This document shows positions 39,709 through 50,383 of a DNA stretch of 57,497 nt, piece after piece. Under the pieces are notes generated by a model that did not search any database, was not told the DNA's origin, and saw only the letters and a list, made by a program, of their open reading frames with translations. The stretch is from positions 1 to 57,497 of the forward strand of contig PMYK01000049.1 of NCBI GenBank assembly GCA_003171255.1. Reading direction: 5' to 3'. The position numbers and the translations under genes are program-made. Source of the DNA: Chloroflexota bacterium (lineage in GTDB: Bacteria; Chloroflexota; Limnocylindria; Limnocylindrales; CSP1-4). The stretch's first letter is position 1. Each line of letters starts with the position of its first letter.

Positions 39709-41997
39709 TCAGTGGCGGAAGTGCCGGACCCCGGTGATTAGCATCGAGGCGCCAGCCTTCTCGGTAGCTTCGATCGCCTCCGCGTCGCGCATCGAGCCGC
39801 CGGGCTGGGCGAAGACGGTGACGCCGGCGTCGAGGCAGACCTGGACGGCATCGGGGAACGGGTAGAAAGCGTCGGAGCCGCAGGCGGCGCCGCGCAGGGC
39901 TTCTGCGCCGTGGAAGGCGATGGCCTTGGCGACGGCCTGGCGGGCGGCGTCGACGCGGCTCGTCTGACCCGAGCCGAGGCCGATCTCCATGCCGTCCTTG
40001 ACCAGCACGATCGCGTTGGACACGACGCCGCGGCATAGCCGCCAGGCCAGGTCCAGATCGCGCATCTCCGCCTCTGACGGGGCGCGGCTCGTGGCCAGCT
40101 TCCAGGTCGCCGGGTCGTCCGGAACGACGTCCGGGGCCGTGACCAGCACGCCGCCACCGGCCACTCTGATGGAACCGAGAGGATCGGGCGCCGGCGCCGC
40201 TTTCACGCCACCCAGGATCGGATCCTCGAGCAGGCGCAGGTTTGTCTTGCGGGCCAGGATCGCCAGCGCCTCTGGGGAGTAGGACGGGGCCACGATCACT
40301 TCCAGGAAGATCGAGGCAAGGCCCTCGGCGGTGGCTGCGTCCACCTCGCGGGTCAGAGCCACGACACCACCGTATGCGGAGACGGGATCGCCGGCCAGGG
40401 CCGCCTGCCACGCCTCCAGGAGGGTGGCCCGCTCGGCCGCTCCACACGGGTTGGTGTGCTTGACCACGACGCAGGCGGGCCCTCGGAGCGCCCGGCCGAT
40501 GGCGTCGGCGCCGGAGGCGTCCAGCACGTTGTTGTACGAGAGAGCCTTGCCCTGCAGGATCGCGCCACCCAGCGCGAACGGACCGGCCCACTTGCTGGTG
40601 CCCGGGCGGCGGTAGCGGGCGGCCTGCTGATGCGGGTTCTCGCCGTAGCGCAGGGTCTCGACCTTCTCCAGGCCCAAGACCAGCGTCGGCGGATACGGGT
40701 CGGCGGAACCGGGCAAGCCCGGCTCGTCCGGCAGATCCACCCCGGCCGCGGCCATCCGGGCCGGAAGCTCGGCGGCAATGCGGGCGTCATAGGCGCCGGT
40801 GTGGCGGAATGCCTCCACGGCCAGGGCCGAACGCAGCCCCTCCCCCACTCGACCATTCTTCTCCAGCTCGTCGAGGACCGCGGCATAGCGGGCGGGCGAG
40901 GTCACGATCGCCACCGAGGCATGGTTCTTGGCCGCCGCGCGGACCATCGACGGCCCGCCGATGTCGATCTCCTCGACCAGCGCGTCGAACGAGATGCCGG
41001 GCTTCTCGGCCGCAGCCGCGAACGGATAGAGGTTGGAGACGACGAGATCGAACGGCTCGATGGCCGCCGCGGCCAGCTGCTCGCGATGCGACGCCAGCCG
41101 CCGATCGGCCAGGATGCCGCCGTGGATGCGAGGGTGGAGCGTCTTGACCCGACCGTCGAGCATCTCCGGAAAGCCCGTGACGGCGGCGAGGTCGGTGACC
41201 GGCAGGCCGGCACCGCGCAACGCCCGGGCAGTACCACCGGTTGAAACCAGCTCGAAGCCGAGTCGCACCAGCCCGGCCCCGAACTCGGTCAGGCCGGTCT
41301 TGTCGTGGACCGACAGCAGCGCCCGCTTCGGCACGGGCATCTTCTCGGCCGCCCGGGCGGCATCGATTCGAACGGTTCGGCCGTTCGGTTCGACCGTCAG
41401 CGCGCCGGCCAGCGCCAGGCCGACGGCGCGCGGCAGGAGTCGGTGTTCGGCCGCGTGGATCCGCTCGGCCAGCGTCTCCTCGGTGTCGCCCGGCAGGATC
41501 GCAACCGAGTCCTGGCAGATGATCGGGCCGGCATCGAGCGAGTCGTCGACGAAGTGGACGGTCACGCCCGTGACCTTGACCCCGGCCTCCAACGCGTCCT
41601 TGATAGAGTGTCCGCCGGGGAAGGCCGGCAGCAGGGCGGGGTGGAGGTTGATGATCGGGCACTTCAGTCCGCCCAGAGCCTTGGGCCCGAGCACTCGCAT
41701 GTAGCCGGCCAGGACGATCAGCTCCGGCCCGACGGCCGCGAGCGACTCGGCCAGGACCTCGTTCGCGGTCGCCCGCTCGGCCGCCTCGCTGAGCTTCGGC
41801 ATCGGCACGAGCAGCGTCTCGATCCCCTGCTCTACCGCCCAATCCAGCGCCGCGCATTCACGGTCGGCGAAGACCAGGGCTATCTCGGCGTCGAGCGCGC
41901 CACGCTCGGCAGCTGCATGCAAGGCCCGCAAATTGCTGCCGGTTCCCGAGACGCCAACTGCGATCCTGTGCGCCACGCCGCTCCTCCTCCATGCCAC
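39709..41997 (-). CDS. purNH: fused phosphoribosylglycinamide formyltransferase (PurN) - AICAR transformylase/IMP cyclohydrolase (PurH)
   Basis: PurN: IAVGVSGTGSNLRALHAA, LAGYMRVL, INLHPALLPAFPGGHSIKDALEAGVKVTGVTVHFVDDSLDAGPII. PurH from about 41340: RALLSVHDKTGLTEFGAGL, GFPEMLDGRVKTLHPRIHGGILADR, VVVKHTNPCGAA, GSDAFYPFPDAV. One uninterrupted frame. Confidence 0.95.
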   Translation of the reverse strand: MAWRRSGVAHRIAVGVSGTGSNLRALHAAAERGALDAEIALVFADRECAALDWAVEQGIETLLVPMPKLSEAAERATANEVLAESLAAVGPELIVLAGYMRVLGPKALGGLKCPIINLHPALLPAFPGGHSIKDALEAGVKVTGVTVHFVDDSLDAGPIICQDSVAILPGDTEETLAERIHAAEHRLLPRAVGLALAGALTVEPNGRTVRIDAARAAEKMPVPKRALLSVHDKTGLTEFGAGLVRLGFELVSTGGTARALRGAGLPVTDLAAVTGFPEMLDGRVKTLHPRIHGGILADRRLASHREQLAAAAIEPFDLVVSNLYPFAAAAEKPGISFDALVEEIDIGGPSMVRAAAKNHASVAIVTSPARYAAVLDELEKNGRVGEGLRSALAVEAFRHTGAYDARIAAELPARMAAAGVDLPDEPGLPGSADPYPPTLVLGLEKVETLRYGENPHQQAARYRRPGTSKWAGPFALGGAILQGKALSYNNVLDASGADAIGRALRGPACVVVKHTNPCGAAERATLLEAWQAALAGDPVSAYGGVVALTREVDAATAEGLASIFLEVIVAPSYSPEALAILARKTNLRLLEDPILGGVKAAPAPDPLGSIRVAGGGVLVTAPDVVPDDPATWKLATSRAPSEAEMRDLDLAWRLCRGVVSNAIVLVKDGMEIGLGSGQTSRVDAARQAVAKAIAFHGAEALRGAACGSDAFYPFPDAVQVCLDAGVTVFAQPGGSMRDAEAIEATEKAGASMLITGVRHFRH

Positions 41998-42033
41998 CGA
42001 TCAGGCGCCACCCGCGCCATACCGCCAGAACCG

Positions 42034-43209
42034 TTACGACTCCGAATACCGCGCCCCCGGCGCTTCGATCGCCACCACCTCGCCCACCTGCCAGCCCGCG
42101 ACGCCGTCCTCCGCCAGACTCGCGATGGCCGCGTCGACGGCCCCGGCCGGAACGGCACAGACCATCCCGAGGCCGCCGTTAAAGGTCGAGCGCAGCTCCT
42201 CCTCCGATAGCCCGCCCAGCGCTCCGACGAGCCGCATGACCGACGGCATCGGCCAAGTGCCGGGGTGGAGCCGCGCGCCAAGGCCATCGGACAGGATCCT
42301 TGGCACGTTGCCGGGCAGCCCGCCGCCGGTGATGTGGGCCACGCCGTTGAGTGCGGCGCCGGACTCGTCCAATCGCCGGCGTAGCCTCAGGATCGACTGC
42401 GAGTAGATCCTCGTCGGGGCAAGCAGCACTTCGCCCAGGCTCAGCGACTGTGTCTCGGGTTCGGGCGTAGTGGCCGGACCGAGGATCCGGCCGACGAGTT
42501 CCGCATAGCCCTCGTCGAGCGGGACTTCCGTCTCGGCCAGGATCCGCCGCACCAGCGAGAAGCCATTCGAATGCAGACCCGACGAGGCGATCCCGATCAG
42601 CGCGTCGCCGGCTCGAGCGGCAGTGCCATCGAGCAGTCGATCGCGCTCCACGACGCCGACGCAGAAGCCGGCCATGTCGAATTCGTCGGCCTCCATGAGG
42701 CCCGGGTGCTCGGCCGTCTCGCCGCCGATCAACGAGCAGCCGGCGAGGGCGCAGCCGTCAGCGACCGAGCCAACCAACGCCGCCACTCGCTCCGGGAAGA
42801 CCCGCCCGACGGCAATGTAGTCGAGGAAGAAGAGCGGCTCGGCGCCGGCGCAGACCAGATCGTCGGCGCACATCGCCACTAGGTCGTGGCCGACCGTGTC
42901 GTACCGGCCCATGGCCATCGCTATCGCAATCTTCGTGCCCACGCCGTCGGTGGAGCTGACCAGAACGGGCTCGCGCATGCCACCCGGCAATGCCATCGCA
43001 GAAGCGAATCCGCCCAGGCCGCCGATCACCTCGGGCCGCCGCGTCGCCGCCACCGAGGCTCGCATCAGCTCAACGGCGCGCTCGCCGGCATCGATGTCAA
43101 CGCCGGCGTTCCGGTAGGCGTCCCAGGCGCCGCCCTGCTTGGCGCCGCTGCTCGTGCCGGGCACGGCGCCCGGACTCGCCCCGGGCCCGGCGGCGCCGCG
43201 GTCACTCAT
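42034..43209 (-). CDS. purM: phosphoribosylformylglycinamidine cyclo-ligase
   Basis: AWDAYRNAGVDIDAGERAVELM...PVLVSSTDGVGTKIAIAMAMGRYDTVGHDLVAMCADDLVCAGAEPLFFLDYIAVG...GLHSNGFSLVR...HITGGGLPGNVPRIL. Confidence 0.96.
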   Translation of the reverse strand: MSDRGAAGPGASPGAVPGTSSGAKQGGAWDAYRNAGVDIDAGERAVELMRASVAATRRPEVIGGLGGFASAMALPGGMREPVLVSSTDGVGTKIAIAMAMGRYDTVGHDLVAMCADDLVCAGAEPLFFLDYIAVGRVFPERVAALVGSVADGCALAGCSLIGGETAEHPGLMEADEFDMAGFCVGVVERDRLLDGTAARAGDALIGIASSGLHSNGFSLVRRILAETEVPLDEGYAELVGRILGPATTPEPETQSLSLGEVLLAPTRIYSQSILRLRRRLDESGAALNGVAHITGGGLPGNVPRILSDGLGARLHPGTWPMPSVMRLVGALGGLSEEELRSTFNGGLGMVCAVPAGAVDAAIASLAEDGVAGWQVGEVVAIEAPGARYSES

Positions 43210-44677
43210 GCGGCATCGTCTTCGCGATGGCCTCTGCCTCGCCCAGGGATACCGGCTCGCCCTGTGCGTCCTCCAGGACGAACTTGTGACGGGCCGTGTC
43301 GTACGGAACCGGCACCGGGTAGCGCCCGTCGAAGCAGGCGAAGCAGAACCTTTCGTACGGCAGATCGAGTGCCTGCAGAACCCCACCAATCGAGAGGAAG
43401 CTGAGTGAATCGGCGCCGACGAACTCGCGAATCTCCTCGACTGAGTGCGTCGACGCGATCAGCTCGGTCTCGATCTGCGTGTCGATGCCGTAGAAGCAAG
43501 GGTGGTGGATGGGCGGCGAACTGATGCGGAGGTGGATCTCGGTCGCGCCGGCCTTGCGCAGCAGCGCAACTATCTGGCGGGTGGTGGTGCCGCGCACGAT
43601 CGAGTCGTCCACGACGATCAGCCGCTTGCCGGCAACGACCTCGCGCAGCGGGCTCAGCTTGACCGTGACGCCGCGCTGGCGCATGCCCTGGTTCGGCTGG
43701 ATGAACGTCCGGCCGGAGTAGCGGTTGCGGACCATCCCCTCTCGATAAGGCAGGCCCGAGCCTTCCGCGTAACCGGCCGCGGCCGGTGCGCCCGTGTCCG
43801 GCACCGGCATCACGATGTCGGCCTCGACTGCGGCCTCCGCGGCCAGGGCCACGCCCATACGGCGCCGCGACTCGTAGAGGTTGCGGCCGAGCATGTACGA
43901 ATCCGGCCGGCCGAAGTAGATGAGCTCGAAGACGCACAGCTGCTCGTGGCCTTCGGCAAAGTGGATTGAGACCGGGTCTTTGCCCTCTTCGAGGATGACG
44001 ATCTCGCCGGCCTCGACGTCTCGAACGACCACGCCGCCGGCGACCTCGATCGCGGCCGACTCCGAGCTGAGCAGCCAGCCACCCGACCGCTTGCCCTCGG
44101 GGTCGTCCGCCGCGGGCTCGAGCCGGCCCAGAACGAGCGGCCGGAAACCATAGGGATCGCGGACGCCGATGACCCGCTTCTCGTCGAGGATGGCGAGCGA
44201 ATAGGCGCCCTGGACGAGCGGCAAGACCCGCTTCAAGGCCTCGATGGTGTCGGCCGACGGGTCGTCCGCGATCAGAGCCGTGAGGAGTTCCGTGTCTGTA
44301 GTGGCAGCCAGGCGCGACTTGCCGCCCTCGAGGTGCGATAGAAGCTCACGGGTGTTGACGAGATTGCCGTTGTGGCCGATTGCGATCGACTTGCCGCGGC
44401 CCATCCGGAAAGTCGGCTGGGCGTTCTCCCAGATCGTCGACCCGGTCGTCGAATAGCGGCAGTGGGCGATGGCCAGCGATCCGCGCAGGCTCGGCAGGCG
44501 GCGCTCGTCGAGGACCTGGGCGATCAGGCCCAGGTCCTTGTAGAGCATCAGCTGCTCGCCGTCGCTTACGGCCAGACCGGCCGACTCCTGACCGCGGTGC
44601 TGGAGGGAGAAGACGCCGAGCGCGGCTATCCCTGCGGCATCCCTGCCCGGGGTCACCGCGCCGAAGATGCCGCACAT
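43202..44677 (-). CDS. purF: amidophosphoribosyltransferase
   Basis: MCGIFGAVTPG...LGVFSLQHRGQESAGLAVSDG...IAIGHNGNLVN...RLIVVDDSIVRGTTTRQIVALLRKAGA (PRPP loop). Confidence 0.97.
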   Translation of the reverse strand: MCGIFGAVTPGRDAAGIAALGVFSLQHRGQESAGLAVSDGEQLMLYKDLGLIAQVLDERRLPSLRGSLAIAHCRYSTTGSTIWENAQPTFRMGRGKSIAIGHNGNLVNTRELLSHLEGGKSRLAATTDTELLTALIADDPSADTIEALKRVLPLVQGAYSLAILDEKRVIGVRDPYGFRPLVLGRLEPAADDPEGKRSGGWLLSSESAAIEVAGGVVVRDVEAGEIVILEEGKDPVSIHFAEGHEQLCVFELIYFGRPDSYMLGRNLYESRRRMGVALAAEAAVEADIVMPVPDTGAPAAAGYAEGSGLPYREGMVRNRYSGRTFIQPNQGMRQRGVTVKLSPLREVVAGKRLIVVDDSIVRGTTTRQIVALLRKAGATEIHLRISSPPIHHPCFYGIDTQIETELIASTHSVEEIREFVGADSLSFLSIGGVLQALDLPYERFCFACFDGRYPVPVPYDTARHKFVLEDAQGEPVSLGEAEAIAKTMPHE

Positions 44678-44679
44678 GG

Positions 44680-47088
44680 CTAGTTCGCCTCGCCTTCGAC
44701 GGCCGTCCGGGCCGCCTCCAATCCGTGGCCGGGCGAGCCCTCCACGCCCAGGGCGCGGGCAAGGCCGTGGTCCCAGGTGTGGCGGAGGTCGGTGATCGAG
44801 ACGTCCAGGGCGTCGGCCACGCCAGAGCCTCGCGCCTCGGCCGCGCCAGTGGCGCCGTGGCCGGTCAGCTCGATGCGCAGCCGCAACCCACCGACAGTGC
44901 CGAGGATATCGGCCGGGAGCCCGAACTGGCGGGCCAGCAGCTCGATCGCCGCAGCATGGCGAGGACGACAGGACAGGACAAGTCGAGAGGGACTCTCGCC
45001 GAACAGCTCTATCGCAGGCGAGCCTGAGACACCGAGCCGTAGCTTCGCGCCGAGGCCGCTCCACATGCAGCATTCGGCGATCGCCACGGCCAGGCCGCCG
45101 CCCGAGACGTCCTGGGCCGACGCGACCAGAGCCCGGCCGATTGCCTCGCGGATGAAGGACTGCAGCGCCGCCTCGCGGTCGAGGTCGATGCCGGGAGGCG
45201 CGTCCTCCGAGGAAAGCCCGGCCAGCGCCGCGTATTCGGAGCCGGCCATTCCCGGCGTGCTCTGCCCGACCAGGATGACGCTGTCGCCCTCGGTGGTGAA
45301 GGGCGGTCGAACGAGCAGCGAGATGTCCTCGAGGAGTCCGACAACGCCGATGACCGGCGTCGGCGAGATTGCCCCGCCCGGGTACTCGTTATAGAGCGAC
45401 ACGTTGCCGCCCGTGACGGGCACGCCGAGGGCGCGGCACGCCTCGCCCATGCCTCGCACCGCTTCCTGGAGCTGCCAGAACGCTTCGGGCCGCTCGGGGT
45501 TGCCGTAGTTGAGGCAGTTGGTTATGCCGAGCGAGCGGGCGCCGGTGATGCTGACGTTCCGAGTGGCCTCCGCCACGGCCAGCTGCGCGCCCAGGTGCGG
45601 GTCGATGGCGCTGACGGTCTGGTTCCCGTCGGTGGTCGCAACGAGCGCCTTCTTGGTGCCCTTGACCCGCAGCACCGCCGCGCCGTGGCCCGGCCACTCG
45701 ACTGTGTTGCTCTGGACCGAGGAGTCGTACTGCTGGTAGACCCAGTGGCGGCTCGACAGGTTCGGGCTGCCGAGGAGCGCGGCCAGGACTGCGGCCGGAT
45801 CCATGCCCCGCTCCGGCAGGCCGTCCTTGGCGGTCAGCGGGATGCCCGGGGCGGGGGCCTGGCGGCGCCGTGTCGGCGGCGTTGCCAATCGGTAGTGGAC
45901 GATGGCGTCGCTCGTGAGCGCCTTCGCAGGAATGCGGGCGATCTCCTTTGCGCCGGGGTTGGGCCGGCCATCGGGGCCGATGCCACCCTCGATGATGGCA
46001 ATGTCGCCGTCCGTGGTGACTCGGCCTACGAGGGCGATCGGGATGCCCCAGCGCTCGCAAACCTCGCGCACGGCGGCGAAGTTCTCAGGCACGCACGTCG
46101 CCAGCATCCGCTCCTGCGACTCGGAGATCATCACCTCCCAGGGCGCCATCCCGGGCTCGCGCCGCGGGATCACGTCGAGGTCTAGCAGGATTCCCGTGCC
46201 CGCCTTGTCGGCCGACTCGGAAGTGGCGCATGTGATGCCCGCGGCACCGAGATCCTGAATGCCGACCACGAGACGGCGGTCGATCAGCTCCAGGCTGGCC
46301 TCGATCAGCAGCTTCTCGGCGAACGGGTCGCCCACCTGCACGGTCGGGCGCTTGTTTGGGTCGTCGTGCTGGAACGTCGCCGAGGCAAGGACGCTGGCCC
46401 CGCCGATGCCGTCGCGGCCCGTGGTGGAGCCGAACAGCACCACGTAGTTGCCCGGCCCGGGCGCCTCGGCCAGGATCAGCATCCGCTCTTCCAGCAGACC
46501 GATGGCCATGACGTTGACCAGCGGGTTGCCCTGGTACGAGGGGTCGAAGACCAGCTCGCCGCCGACCGTCGGGACGCCGACGCAGTTGCCGTAGCCGCCT
46601 ACGCCCCGAACCACGCCATCGACGAGGTGGCGGGTGCGCGGATCCTTTGGGTCGCCGAAGCGGAGGGCGTCGAGAACGGCGATCGGGCGGGCGCCCATGG
46701 TGAAGATGTCGCGCAGGATTCCGCCGACGCCCGTCGCGGCGCCCTGGTACGGCTCCACGGCTGAAGGGTGGTTGTGGCTTTCGATCTTGAACGCGACGGC
46801 CAGCCCATCGCCAATGCGGACCACACCGGCGTTGTCGCCGACGCCCGCCATCATCCCGTTGCCGCGGGTCGGCAGGGTCTTGAGGAGCGGCTTGGAGCTC
46901 TTGTATGAGCAGTGCTCGCTCCACATCACGCTGAACATGGCCAGCTCGGTGTGGTTGGGGTCGCGGCCGAGCTTCTGGCGGATGACTTCCAGCTCGCCGT
47001 CGGTCACGCCCAGCTGGCGGTGGAGCGGCTCGGGCTCCGGCTGGACCGGCGGAACGGACGCCGCAGGGGTCGTCGTCATGTCGCTCAC
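44680..47088 (-). CDS. purL: phosphoribosylformylglycinamidine synthase subunit PurL
   Basis: [23 protein letters not shown]...[41 protein letters not shown]; 802 aa small-type PurL. Confidence 0.97.
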   Translation of the reverse strand: MSDMTTTPAASVPPVQPEPEPLHRQLGVTDGELEVIRQKLGRDPNHTELAMFSVMWSEHCSYKSSKPLLKTLPTRGNGMMAGVGDNAGVVRIGDGLAVAFKIESHNHPSAVEPYQGAATGVGGILRDIFTMGARPIAVLDALRFGDPKDPRTRHLVDGVVRGVGGYGNCVGVPTVGGELVFDPSYQGNPLVNVMAIGLLEERMLILAEAPGPGNYVVLFGSTTGRDGIGGASVLASATFQHDDPNKRPTVQVGDPFAEKLLIEASLELIDRRLVVGIQDLGAAGITCATSESADKAGTGILLDLDVIPRREPGMAPWEVMISESQERMLATCVPENFAAVREVCERWGIPIALVGRVTTDGDIAIIEGGIGPDGRPNPGAKEIARIPAKALTSDAIVHYRLATPPTRRRQAPAPGIPLTAKDGLPERGMDPAAVLAALLGSPNLSSRHWVYQQYDSSVQSNTVEWPGHGAAVLRVKGTKKALVATTDGNQTVSAIDPHLGAQLAVAEATRNVSITGARSLGITNCLNYGNPERPEAFWQLQEAVRGMGEACRALGVPVTGGNVSLYNEYPGGAISPTPVIGVVGLLEDISLLVRPPFTTEGDSVILVGQSTPGMAGSEYAALAGLSSEDAPPGIDLDREAALQSFIREAIGRALVASAQDVSGGGLAVAIAECCMWSGLGAKLRLGVSGSPAIELFGESPSRLVLSCRPRHAAAIELLARQFGLPADILGTVGGLRLRIELTGHGATGAAEARGSGVADALDVSITDLRHTWDHGLARALGVEGSPGHGLEAARTAVEGEAN

Positions 47089-47834
47089 GGCCGGGCCTCC
47101 GCCTTTGCCTTGGGTGCGGGACGTTGCGCCGCGTCCCAGGCGGCAGCGCTCTCGACCAATGAACGGATCAGCTGCATTCCATCGTCGCGGCCCAGTATCG
47201 CCTCGGACATTCGCTCCGGATGCGGCATCAGGCCGGCCACGTTGCCGGCCGCGTTGCAGACGCCGGCGATTGCGCGCAGCGAGCCGTTGGGGTTCGCCGG
47301 CTCGTCGGGATCGAGCGCCGGCGCGCCGTCCTCACGAACGTATCGGAAGAGAACCTGGCCGTTTGCCTCGAGCTCGTCGAGCGTCGCCTCGTCGGCGTAG
47401 TAGCAGCCCTCGCCGTGAGCCACCGGCACGCGCAGCGGCGCGCCCGTCGCGGCGCGGGTGAACGGCGAGTCGAGCCGTTCGGGCTTGATGTTGACCAGGC
47501 GGCCGGCGAAACGGAGCGAGCGATTGCGCAGCAGCGCGCCCGGAACCAGCCGCGCCTCGGCCAGGACCTGGAAGCCGTTGCAGATGCCCAGAACGTAGCC
47601 GCCCTCGGCGGCGAAGGCTGACACGCCGCGCATCACGGGGCTGAAGCGGGCGATCACGCCGGCTCGAAGGTAGTCGCCGTAGGAGAAGCCGCCCGGCAGG
47701 ATGACGGCCGAGACACCCGACAGGTCGGGCGACTCGTGCCAGAGCCGAACGGGCTCCACACCGGCCACGGCAAGGGCGTTGAGCGAGTCGACGTCCGAGT
47801 TCGAGTCCGGGAAGATGACGACCCCGATCCTCAC
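47085..47834 (-). CDS. purQ: phosphoribosylformylglycinamidine synthase subunit PurQ
   Basis: [16 protein letters not shown]...[25 protein letters not shown]...[24 protein letters not shown]...GLMPHPERM. Confidence 0.97.
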   Translation of the reverse strand: MRIGVVIFPDSNSDVDSLNALAVAGVEPVRLWHESPDLSGVSAVILPGGFSYGDYLRAGVIARFSPVMRGVSAFAAEGGYVLGICNGFQVLAEARLVPGALLRNRSLRFAGRLVNIKPERLDSPFTRAATGAPLRVPVAHGEGCYYADEATLDELEANGQVLFRYVREDGAPALDPDEPANPNGSLRAIAGVCNAAGNVAGLMPHPERMSEAILGRDDGMQLIRSLVESAAAWDAAQRPAPKAKAEARP

Positions 47835-48106
47835 GGTTGCTTCACCGATGACGTCGCCTCAAGCACCTCCACGGCGTAGGCCTCGATGAGCGGATTGCTG
47901 AGCAGCTCACCGGCCAGGCCTTCCACGACGCCCCGGGCCTCGGCCTCGGAGGCGGCCGTGACGGTCAGCTCGACCCGGCGGCCGACGCGCACGCGCGAAA
48001 CGTTGGTGACGTTGAGGTGGGGCAGGCTCAGCTCCACGGCCCGACCCTGCGGGTCGAGGATGCCGGGCTTGGGCAGAACGTTGACGGCGTACCGAAACTC
48101 GCTCAT
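47831..48106 (-). CDS. purS: phosphoribosylformylglycinamidine synthase subunit PurS
   Basis: FRYAVNVLPKPGILDPQGRAVELSLPHLNVTNVSRVRVGRRVELTV...LLSNPLIEAYAVEV. Confidence 0.95.
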   Translation of the reverse strand: MSEFRYAVNVLPKPGILDPQGRAVELSLPHLNVTNVSRVRVGRRVELTVTAASEAEARGVVEGLAGELLSNPLIEAYAVEVLEATSSVKQP

Positions 48107-49062
48107 CAGGCGACCACGTCCTCCTTCAGGTAGCGTTCGAAGCTGGCCCCGGTTATCCGCTGGAACGCTTCCACGTAGCGCCCGCGAGTCCCGGCCACGA
48201 TTTCAGCCGGCAGCTCCGGACCCGGGTATGTCTTGCCCCACGGCTGTGCTTCCAGCCAGTCGCGGACGGGTTGTTTGTCGAAGCTGGCCTGGGCCCGCCC
48301 GGGCTCATAGGCCGAGGCGTCCCAGAACCGGCTGGAATCGGGCGTGAGGACCTCATCGATGAGCATCAGCTCACCGGTGTCGAGGGCCGTCCCAAGCTCG
48401 AACTTGGTGTCGGCAAGGAGGATGCCTGCCTTCTCGGTGATCTCCGCGCCGCGGAGGTACAGGCGCAGGGCGACGTCGCGCACCTGCTCCGCGAGCTCCG
48501 CGCCGACGAGCCCGACCATTGAGTCGAAGCCGATGTTCTCGTCGTGACCGACCTCGGCCTTGGTCGACGGCGTGAAGATGGGCTGCCGGAGCCGATCGGA
48601 TTCGCGCAGGCCTTCGGGCAGCTCGATGCCGCAGATCGCGCCGGTCTTCTGGTAGTCCTTCCAGCCCGAGCCCGCGACATAGCCGCGGACTATGACCTCG
48701 ACCGGCAGAACCTTCGCCCGGCGGCAGAGCATCATCCGGCCCCGCAGGTCGCGCAGGCCCGCCTCGTCGGTGAAGCCCGCCGGCAGATCGGCCGGGCTCG
48801 TGCCCAGGAGGTGGTTCGGAACGATCTCGCTCGTCAACCCGAACCAGAACCTCGACAGCCCGGTCAGGACGCGGCCCTTGTCGGGGATCGGCGTGGGCAG
48901 AACCACGTCAAAGGCGGACAGCCGATCGCTGGCCACGAGCAGCAGCCGATCGCCGACCTCGAACAGGTCGCGCACCTTGCCCGAGCGCAGGAAGCCGTCG
49001 GCGGCATGAAGGGTCGTGCCGGCCGCGCGCGGATCGCCTGGATTCGCGATCTCAGCGGGCAT
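48106..49062 (-). CDS. purC: phosphoribosylaminoimidazole-succinocarboxamide synthase
   Basis: GKVRDLFEVGDRLLLVASDRLSAFDVVLPTPIPDKGRVLTGLSRFWF...VEVIVRGYVAGSGWKDYQKTG...LIDEVLTPDSSRFW. Confidence 0.96.
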   Translation of the reverse strand: MPAEIANPGDPRAAGTTLHAADGFLRSGKVRDLFEVGDRLLLVASDRLSAFDVVLPTPIPDKGRVLTGLSRFWFGLTSEIVPNHLLGTSPADLPAGFTDEAGLRDLRGRMMLCRRAKVLPVEVIVRGYVAGSGWKDYQKTGAICGIELPEGLRESDRLRQPIFTPSTKAEVGHDENIGFDSMVGLVGAELAEQVRDVALRLYLRGAEITEKAGILLADTKFELGTALDTGELMLIDEVLTPDSSRFWDASAYEPGRAQASFDKQPVRDWLEAQPWGKTYPGPELPAEIVAGTRGRYVEAFQRITGASFERYLKEDVVA

Positions 49063-50383
49063 TGGCGGCCTCCTTTCGAGCCGGGACTAGCTCATCGAGA
49101 CGGGCGATGGCGGTGGCCACGTTCCGGAGGAAGTGGCTCTCATCGAAGCAGGAGGCAAGGGCCTCGTCGGACAGACGGGCCGCGACATCGGGGTCGGCGG
49201 CCAGCAGCTCGCGCAGCTGGCGGCGCTCGTCGGCCGCCCGCAACGCATTGCGCTGCACGACAGCGTACGCCTCCTCGCGCGACAGGCCCGCTTCCTCGAC
49301 CAGGGCCAGCAGAACGCGGCTGCTGCAGTGGAGGCCCAAGCCGCGCTCGATGTTCTCGCGCATCCGCTCCGGCCGCACGACCAGCTTCTCCACCAGGCCG
49401 CGTGTCTTGACCAGCATGTAGTCGAGCAGGATCGTGGCGTCGGGGAGGATGACTCGTTCGGCGGAGGAGTGGCTGATGTCGCGCTCGTGCCAGAGCGGCT
49501 GATTCTCCATTGCCGCGGCGGCATAGCCACGCAGTAGCCGGGCCAGGCCGGCGATCCGCTCGGAGAGGATCGGGTTGCGCTTGTGGGGCATGGCCGAGCT
49601 GCCCTTCTGACCGGCCCGGAACGGCTCCATCAGCTCGCCTATCTCGGTGTGCTGGAGGTTGCGGACTTCAGTCGCGATGCGCTCCAACGATCCGCCGGTG
49701 ATGGCGATCGCGGCGATGAGCGCGGCGTGGCGGTCGCGCTGGACGATCTGCGTTGAGATCGGGTCGCGATGCAATCCCAGTTCGGCCAGGACCTCCTCCT
49801 CGAGGTCGGGATCGAGGTGGCTGTAGGTGCCGACCGGGCCGGAAATCTTGCCGGTCGCCGCGTCGTCGACGGCCGCGGCCAGGCGCGTTCGGTCACGGGC
49901 GATCTCGAAGGCCCAGCCGGCGATCTTCATGCCCATCGTCGTGGGTTCGGCATGGACAGAATGGGTTCGCCCCATCATCACGGTGCCGGCCTCGGTCCGC
50001 GCTCGCGCGACCAGGGTTTCGACGAGGGCGTCCATGTCCTCGATCAACCGTGTCCCGGCGGCCTGGAGCTGCAGTCCGAGCGCGGTGTCGACGACGTCGC
50101 TGCTGGTCAGGCCGAGGTGGAGGTAGCGCCCCTCTTCGCCAACCGTCTCGGCGACCTGGCTGACAAAGGCGATGACGTCGTGGTCGGTCGTCCTCTCGAT
50201 CTCTGAGATGCGATCGACATCGACTCTGGCGCGCGCCTCGATCGCCCGAACGGCCTCGGCCGGCACCATGCCGCGGCTGACCTCAGCCCGGGCCACGGCG
50301 ATCTCGACCCGGAGCATGCCCTCGAAATGGGCCTGTTCGGTCCAGATGGCGCCCATCTCGGGCAGGGTGTATCGCGGAATCAC
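49052..50383 (-). CDS. purB: adenylosuccinate lyase
   Basis: GTG start VIPRYTLPEMGAIWTEQAHFEGML...LTSSDVVDTALGLQL...MGRTHSVHAEPTTMG...GQKGSSAMPHKRNPILSERIAGLAR. Confidence 0.96.
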   Translation of the reverse strand: MIPRYTLPEMGAIWTEQAHFEGMLRVEIAVARAEVSRGMVPAEAVRAIEARARVDVDRISEIERTTDHDVIAFVSQVAETVGEEGRYLHLGLTSSDVVDTALGLQLQAAGTRLIEDMDALVETLVARARTEAGTVMMGRTHSVHAEPTTMGMKIAGWAFEIARDRTRLAAAVDDAATGKISGPVGTYSHLDPDLEEEVLAELGLHRDPISTQIVQRDRHAALIAAIAITGGSLERIATEVRNLQHTEIGELMEPFRAGQKGSSAMPHKRNPILSERIAGLARLLRGYAAAAMENQPLWHERDISHSSAERVILPDATILLDYMLVKTRGLVEKLVVRPERMRENIERGLGLHCSSRVLLALVEEAGLSREEAYAVVQRNALRAADERRQLRELLAADPDVAARLSDEALASCFDESHFLRNVATAIARLDELVPARKEAANAR

